The translations under genes and the position numbers were made by a program. Source: Thiofaba sp039822285 (GTDB lineage Bacteria; Pseudomonadota; Gammaproteobacteria; Halothiobacillales; Halothiobacillaceae). Taken from it: DNA of 64,000 bases. This document shows, in pieces, positions 59,574 to 64,000 of the stretch. The first letter of the stretch is position 1. Every line of letters starts with the position of its first letter. Location: contig NZ_JBAJEY010000001.1 of NCBI RefSeq assembly GCF_039822285.1, positions 496,001 to 560,000 of the forward strand, read 5' to 3'. The notes beneath the pieces are model-generated. The model made no database searches, was not told the origin of the DNA, and was given only the letters and a program-made list of their open reading frames with translations.

Positions 59574-61721
59574 ATGCCGCGACACGTACTGAAAAGCCTT
59601 GAAATGAACCGATCGCCGGCAGAAAGACACTGGCTCCCATGGTGGGGGAAGACGGGAAAAATCGCCTTGGGGTGGAGTTGTCTCATCAACCGGTCGTACT
59701 ACCCGATCGTGGAACAGACCTTCGAGGGGATCGCCGCCACCCGGGTCCGGCTGCTCACGCTGTGGGCGACGCAGCAGTGGCGACAGCTGGAGACGACCGC
59801 CGCCCACCTGGTCCATGGCTGGCCGGCGCAGGACCCCGCCTTCCTTGAGAGCCGCAGACGCTCGGCGCGGGATTTCTCCGAACTGTTCGTCATCGATGCC
59901 GAAGGCAAGGTCCTGTGCAGCACGCACGCCCCGCATGTCGGTGGGCGAGACCTCTCGCCCAAGGCCATCGAGCGGGGGATGACAGCCCCCTTCCTGCATG
60001 GCCCCTACGTCGATCCGCTGACGCAGGTCATCGGCCCGTCGACCTCCGCCTTCCATGATGCCGTCACCCTGATGTTTTACCAGCCGATCGAGGTGGCCGG
60101 GCAGGTGGTGGGCTGCCTGTGCGGGCGCGTGCCCAACGATGTCATGAGCGATCTGATCCAGCGCGAGGCCGGCCACATCTACCCCGAGTCGGGCGACAAC
60201 TACATTTTCATGGTGGAGTCACGCTTCGACCCCGCCATCAAGCCGGGCACGGCCCTCTCCCGCTCGCGCTTCGAGGACAGCACCTTCACCCATGGCGAGA
60301 ACCTCAAGTCCGGGGTCCACACCCCTTGGGGTACCGTGCAGGTCCGCCAGCACACGGAATTTGAGCTCCGCTTCACCGATCCGGCCACCCGTGAGCTCCA
60401 CCCCGGGGTGCGGGAAACCATCCGCAAGGGGGAGAACCTGTTCGTCACCTACCCCGGCTACTCCGACTACCGGCATATCCCGGTCATCGGCAAAGGCGTC
60501 ACCTTCCAGCTGCCCGGTTCGCCCGACCGCTGGGGGATGATGTGCGAGGCCGACCTCGAAGAGGTCTACCGGCGCCGCTCGCACGGCTTCCAGCTCATGC
60601 GTGGCTTCCTTCTCATCGTGCTTGGCCTGTGGGGTGCGCATACCCTGATGAGCAAGCTCCTGAACCTGCCCGTACTCGCCACCGAAGCAATCACCCTGCT
60701 GCTGGTCATCCTCGCCACCCTCCTCTTCCACCGTCTTGTCAAACGCACGCTTACCCGCCGACTGATGGCCATGACCGAGGTCATCCGCGCCATCGCCGAG
60801 GGCGGCGGCAACCTGCGACAACGACTGACGTCCCAGTTCCTCACCGCCGACGAGAGCGGAGACATGGGGCGCTGGATCAACAGCTTCATCGACAACCTGG
60901 AAGGTACCGTGCGCGAGGTGATCCGTGCCAGCGGGGAGGTCGCTGACACCAACGCGCGCATGCTCGAGCGCCAGCAGGCCGCGCAGGAGACCGCCGATAC
61001 CGTGAACCGCATCGTCGGCAACCTGCTGGTCATGCTCGCGGCTCAGGGCGAGGAGACGCGCCGCGCCGGGGAGACCGCCTCCTCCATGCGGGAGGCCATC
61101 GAGCATGTGGTGCTCGAGGCCCGCGCCCAGTTCGATACCGCCCGGGGCGAGATCCAGGCGCTGCAGGGCACAGTGGAAAACACGACCGGCACGATCCGCA
61201 ATCTCAACGAGCGGGTCAGCCGGATCGCCGAGTTCGTCAAGGTCATCACCGGCATCACCGAGCAGACCAACCTGCTTGCACTCAATGCCGCCATCGAGGC
61301 CGCACGGGCGGGGGAGCACGGCCGGGGGTTCTCCGTGGTGGCCGAGGAGGTGCGCAACCTGGCGGCCCGCACGGCCAGCGCCGCGCAGGACATCTCGAGC
61401 ATGATCGGCGACATCCAGGGCGATGCCCAGCGGGCGGTGACCGCGATGGAAAACAGCCTGCGCGATGTGGAAAACGGCCTGCGCATGGCGGAGGCCGCGT
61501 CCCACGACAAGACCGAGCTGCAGGAAAGCATGCGGCGGCTGTTCACTACCCTCGGGCAAATCAACGACGGGACGACACGCCAGAGTGACGGCATTGCCGA
61601 GGTGGCCGATGCCGTGGAGGGACTCGGCCAGGCCATCCGCGCGCTGCGCATGAGCTCGGATGAGGTGCACCAGACCGCCGCCCGGCTGGGACACCTGGTG
61701 GGGCAGTTTCAGGTCAGCTGA
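59574..61721 (+). CDS. Methyl-accepting chemotaxis protein with large N-terminal sensor
   Basis: 715-residue chemoreceptor. Residues about 40-340 form a sensor resembling double-Cache domains (ELFVIDAEGKVLCSTHAPHVGG; ENLFVTYPGYSDYRHIPVIGKG). Two membrane helices lie close together at about 345-365 and 370-392, then HAMP (MAMTEVIRAIAEGGGNLRQRL) and the signalling domain with NLLALNAAIEAARAGEHGRGF. There is no clear N-terminal membrane helix, and an in-frame stop lies 8 codons before the ATG, so the missing helix is not an annotation error. A start at 59604 is possible. Confidence 0.9.
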   Translation: MPRHVLKSLEMNRSPAERHWLPWWGKTGKIALGWSCLINRSYYPIVEQTFEGIAATRVRLLTLWATQQWRQLETTAAHLVHGWPAQDPAFLESRRRSARDFSELFVIDAEGKVLCSTHAPHVGGRDLSPKAIERGMTAPFLHGPYVDPLTQVIGPSTSAFHDAVTLMFYQPIEVAGQVVGCLCGRVPNDVMSDLIQREAGHIYPESGDNYIFMVESRFDPAIKPGTALSRSRFEDSTFTHGENLKSGVHTPWGTVQVRQHTEFELRFTDPATRELHPGVRETIRKGENLFVTYPGYSDYRHIPVIGKGVTFQLPGSPDRWGMMCEADLEEVYRRRSHGFQLMRGFLLIVLGLWGAHTLMSKLLNLPVLATEAITLLLVILATLLFHRLVKRTLTRRLMAMTEVIRAIAEGGGNLRQRLTSQFLTADESGDMGRWINSFIDNLEGTVREVIRASGEVADTNARMLERQQAAQETADTVNRIVGNLLVMLAAQGEETRRAGETASSMREAIEHVVLEARAQFDTARGEIQALQGTVENTTGTIRNLNERVSRIAEFVKVITGITEQTNLLALNAAIEAARAGEHGRGFSVVAEEVRNLAARTASAAQDISSMIGDIQGDAQRAVTAMENSLRDVENGLRMAEAASHDKTELQESMRRLFTTLGQINDGTTRQSDGIAEVADAVEGLGQAIRALRMSSDEVHQTAARLGHLVGQFQVS

Positions 61722-61764
61722 GAAGGCGGGGTCTGGCCCCCGCCATTCGGGAAGGACGGACGGA

Positions 61765-62172
61765 TCAGGCGTTGTTGCGCTTGATGCCGTAGATCACGAG
61801 GGCGTGGTCGGTGATCTCGAAGCCATGCTCCTCGGCGATCTTGTTGATGCGCTCCTGGATGATGGGGTCGTAGAACTCCTCCACCACACCGGTCTTCACG
61901 CACACGATATGGTCGTGGTTGCCCTTGGCAACCAGCTCGAACACGGCCTTGCCGCTCTCGAACTGATGGCGGGTGACGATCTCGGCATCCTCGAACTGGG
62001 TGAGCACCCGGTAGACGGTGGCCAGGCCGATCTCCTCGCCCTGCTCGAGCAGGATGCGGTAGATGTCCTCGGCGGAAAGATGCTGATCGGCATTCTGCTC
62101 GAGCACCTCGAGGATCTTGATGCGCGGCAGGGTGACCTTCAGGCCCGCCTTCTTCAGTTCATGGGTTTCCAC
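61765..62172 (-). CDS. fur: Ferric uptake regulator
   Basis: 135-residue Fe2+-dependent repressor. Winged helix LKVTLPRIKILEVLEQ and EIGLATVYRVLTQFEDAEIV. Metal ligands are visible in TRHQFESGKAVFEL and the sensory site NHDHIVCVKTG. The C-terminal second CxxC pair of some Fur proteins is absent. GTG start with an upstream GGGAG site. Divergent from bamE, a conserved pairing. Confidence 0.96.
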   Translation of the reverse strand: METHELKKAGLKVTLPRIKILEVLEQNADQHLSAEDIYRILLEQGEEIGLATVYRVLTQFEDAEIVTRHQFESGKAVFELVAKGNHDHIVCVKTGVVEEFYDPIIQERINKIAEEHGFEITDHALVIYGIKRNNA

Positions 62173-62251
62173 GTAACAGGGCTCCCGGAGTGGATGCGAA
62201 CGGCTTGGGAGTGTATTTTAGCGCGGATTCACTGCCAGCTAGCGAATAACC

Positions 62252-62596
62252 ATGCGCCATGCACGCCCTCTGCTCGCCCTCGCCCTTCCGCTCGTCCTGA
62301 GTGCCTGCGCCTCGAGCTCGATGCCGGGCTTCCTGCAGGTCTACAAGATGGACATCCACCAGGGCAACATCCTGGATGAGGACAAGGTGAAGGGACTGCG
62401 CCTTGGCATGACCGAGAACGAGGTCCGCTTCCTGCTCGGCAGCCCGATGCTGGTGGATATCTTCCACCAGCACCGCTGGGATTACATCTACTACAACAAG
62501 CCGGGCAAGGACGAACCCCAGCAGCGCCGGATCAGTCTGTTCTTCGAGTCCGGGCGCCTGGCGCGCATCGAACCGCCGCTGGAGGCGGCAAACTAA
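62252..62596 (+). CDS. bamE: Outer-membrane protein assembly factor BamE
   Basis: 114-residue lipoprotein of the BAM complex. Signal peptide LALALPLVLSAC with lipid-attachment Cys. Conserved core QVYKMDIHQGNILDEDKV, GMTENEVRFLLGSPML and DIFHQHRWDYIYY. Divergent from fur and convergent with rnfH-ratA. Confidence 0.96.
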   Translation: MRHARPLLALALPLVLSACASSSMPGFLQVYKMDIHQGNILDEDKVKGLRLGMTENEVRFLLGSPMLVDIFHQHRWDYIYYNKPGKDEPQQRRISLFFESGRLARIEPPLEAAN

Positions 62597-62611
62597 ACTC
62601 TCCTCGCGGGG

Positions 62612-62959
62612 TCAGTCAGCTTCGATCTCGCCGCCACCCTTCTTCATCCGCTTGCCCTCCTCCGCGCGCTGCTTGCGCACGGCCTTCGGGTCGGCGATCA
62701 ACGGCCGGTAGATCTCCACCCGCTCCCCTGCGCGCAGCACACGGCTTCCTGGCACCGGCTTGGCGAAGACGCCGATCTTGTTCACCCCAAGATCGATCTC
62801 GGGATGGCGCTCGAGGATACCGGAGCGTCGGATCGCCTCCTCGGCACTGGTACCTTCCGGCACCATGAGGCGCAGCAGGGTCTGCCGCTCGGGCAGGGCA
62901 TAGGCAACCTCGACCGGGATCATGGCACCCGCGCCACCGTGCTCAGACGCGCCGGCCAT
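62612..62959 (-). CDS. rnfH: RnfH family ubiquitin-like protein
   Basis: 115-residue beta-grasp protein of the RnfH/UPF0125 family. Core IPVEVAYALPERQTLLRLMV, IDLGVNKIGVFAKPV and EIYRPLIADPKAVRKQRAEE. The start overlaps the end of ratA and has a GGAGGAGG site. Function not established; the conserved partner is ratA. Confidence 0.9.
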   Translation of the reverse strand: MAGASEHGGAGAMIPVEVAYALPERQTLLRLMVPEGTSAEEAIRRSGILERHPEIDLGVNKIGVFAKPVPGSRVLRAGERVEIYRPLIADPKAVRKQRAEEGKRMKKGGGEIEAD

Positions 62960-63389
62960 AGACCTCCTCCGCGCGGCGGTGGAAGGATTGCACCATCTCG
63001 CCGGCGATGGTGGTGAACACCGGCCCCACCGCCAGTTCGATCAGCTTGTTGGAGAACTGGAACTCCAAGTCCAGGCTGACCTTGCACCCCCCCTCCCCCA
63101 TCGGCTCGAAGCGCCAGAAACCGTGCAGGTGCTTGAACGGGCCATCCACCAGACGCATCTCGATCATCTTATCCTGCTGCATCAGGTTGTGGGTGGTGAA
63201 ACTCTTGCGCAGGGCGCCCTTGCTGATGGTCACGCTGGCGCGCAGTTCATCCTCGCCGCGCGAGATCACTTTCGAATCGCTGCACCAGGGCAGGAAGACA
63301 TGGTAATCCTCGACGGCACCCACGAGGGTGAACATCTCATTGGGGGTGTAAGGCACGATGGCCTCGCGATGAAGCATGGTCATGAGCAT
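62943..63389 (-). CDS. ratA: RatA family START/coenzyme Q-binding domain protein
   Basis: 148-residue SRPBCC (START-like) protein; E. coli RatA has been described as a toxin blocking 70S assembly, while orthologues resemble COQ10 ubiquinone-binding proteins. Conserved REAIVPYTPNEMFTLVGAVE, FLPWCSDSKVISR, DGPFKHLHGFWRFEPM and the C-terminal helix VQSFHRRAEEVYG. A start two codons later (63383) is possible. Confidence 0.93.
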   Translation of the reverse strand: MLMTMLHREAIVPYTPNEMFTLVGAVEDYHVFLPWCSDSKVISRGEDELRASVTISKGALRKSFTTHNLMQQDKMIEMRLVDGPFKHLHGFWRFEPMGEGGCKVSLDLEFQFSNKLIELAVGPVFTTIAGEMVQSFHRRAEEVYGRRV

Positions 63390-64000
63390 TTATCCGAGCA
63401 GGCCGAGGCCATGGAGAAGGACGACAAGAATACCCAAGGGCGCGACATAGCGGGTCAGCACCCGCCACAGGACATAGGCGGCGGCCGGCAGACCAAGCTC
63501 CTCAAAGCTGGATGCTCGTCGCATGACCCAGGTCGCAAACACCGCCAGCAGCAGCCCCCCGAGCGGAAGCATGATGTTCGAGGTCAGGAAATCAAGCAGC
63601 TCGAAAAAGTTTTTCCCGAACAGCCTGACCTCGGCCCAGTGATTGAAGGAGAGCACGGTCAGGATGCCCAGCGCCCAGGCGGCAAAGCCGAGCAGCGTGC
63701 CCGCACGCGCCCGGCTCCAGCCGCGGCTCTCGACGAGGTAGGCCACCGCCGGCTCGATCATGGAAATGGACGAGGTCCAGGCCGCGAGCACCAGGGCAAC
63801 AAAAAACAACGCGCCGAACACCACGCCGAAGCTCATCTGGCCAAAGGCAATCGGCAGGGTCTGGAAGACCAGGCCCGGCCCGGCGGACGGTTCCAGGCCA
63901 TTGGCGAAGACGATGGGATAGATGGCCATGCCCGCGAGCAGGGCCACGAGGGTGTCAGCGGCGACGATGATCAGGGCCGTCCGGGCAATGGAGGTGCGCT
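63390..64000 (-). CDS. Neurotransmitter:sodium symporter (NSS) family transporter (5'-truncated)
   Basis: C-terminal part of a sodium-coupled amino-acid or similar solute transporter; the 5' end lies beyond the window. Visible segments are AADTLVALLAGMAIYPIVFANG, LPIAFGQMSFGVVFGALFF and AAWTSSISMIEPAVAYLVE, which are hallmarks of bacterial NSS proteins (transmembrane helices about 7-11). The frame stays open to the window end, so the apparent GTG start at 63947 is internal. It abuts ratA. Confidence 0.9.
   Translation of the reverse strand, partial: RTSIARTALIIVAADTLVALLAGMAIYPIVFANGLEPSAGPGLVFQTLPIAFGQMSFGVVFGALFFVALVLAAWTSSISMIEPAVAYLVESRGWSRARAGTLLGFAAWALGILTVLSFNHWAEVRLFGKNFFELLDFLTSNIMLPLGGLLLAVFATWVMRRASSFEELGLPAAAYVLWRVLTRYVAPLGILVVLLHGLGLLG

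Overview
The window is a gene-dense, high-GC chromosomal segment from a proteobacterium, most like a beta- or gammaproteobacterium. The evidence is gene order: hemA-prfA-prmC; lolB-ispE-tRNA-Gln-prs-rplY-pth-ychF; recA-recX-alaS-lysC-csrA-tRNA-Ser; fur divergent from bamE; ratA-rnfH. The E3 subunit of pyruvate dehydrogenase carries its own lipoyl domain, as in several betaproteobacteria. I cannot name the genus. There is no prophage, transposase, CRISPR array or rRNA operon.

Layout. 1-5.3 kb: pyruvate dehydrogenase operon aceE(partial)-aceF-lpdA. 5.3-12.4 kb: TauE/SafE permease, yqcC, thiD, a YihY membrane protein, a 35-residue membrane peptide, an unknown membrane protein, a vapBC toxin-antitoxin pair, a HerA-like ATPase and rpmB-rpmG. 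12.4-16.5 kb: mutM, a haem-motif chemoreceptor and a MerR regulator with a cobalamin-binding module. 16.5-23 kb: RND efflux operon with a divergent TetR regulator. 23-39.2 kb: nitrate assimilation on the minus strand, in transcription order nasR, nrtA-nrtB-nrtD, a flavoprotein-NirB fusion, a glutamine amidotransferase, nirD, then nasA, cysG, ybiB, mobA. 39.3-63.4 kb: housekeeping genes with tRNA-Ser, tRNA-Gln and tRNA-Met. The end holds a truncated sodium-symporter gene.

The nitrate block is the most informative region. ABC uptake (NrtABD), reduction to nitrite (NasA) and reduction to ammonium (NirB/NirD) sit beside genes for siroheme (CysG) and molybdenum-cofactor nucleotide (MobA). Both transcription units, nrtA and nasA, start with the same arrangement: a sigma-54 -24/-12 promoter, two small hairpins whose six-base loops each have A at position 1 and G at position 4, and an intrinsic terminator overlapping the second hairpin. 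This is the target of ANTAR antiterminators, and the NIT-ANTAR protein NasR is encoded immediately upstream. The sequence therefore predicts a two-input circuit: nitrogen limitation through sigma-54, and nitrate/nitrite through NasR.

A second theme is a family of paired, inverted GC-rich palindromes (REP-like doublets). They occur in frame inside aceF, lpdA, nasA and the nirB fusion gene, and also between genes. They add low-complexity Pro/Gly/Glu-rich segments of about 36-43 residues to conserved enzymes.
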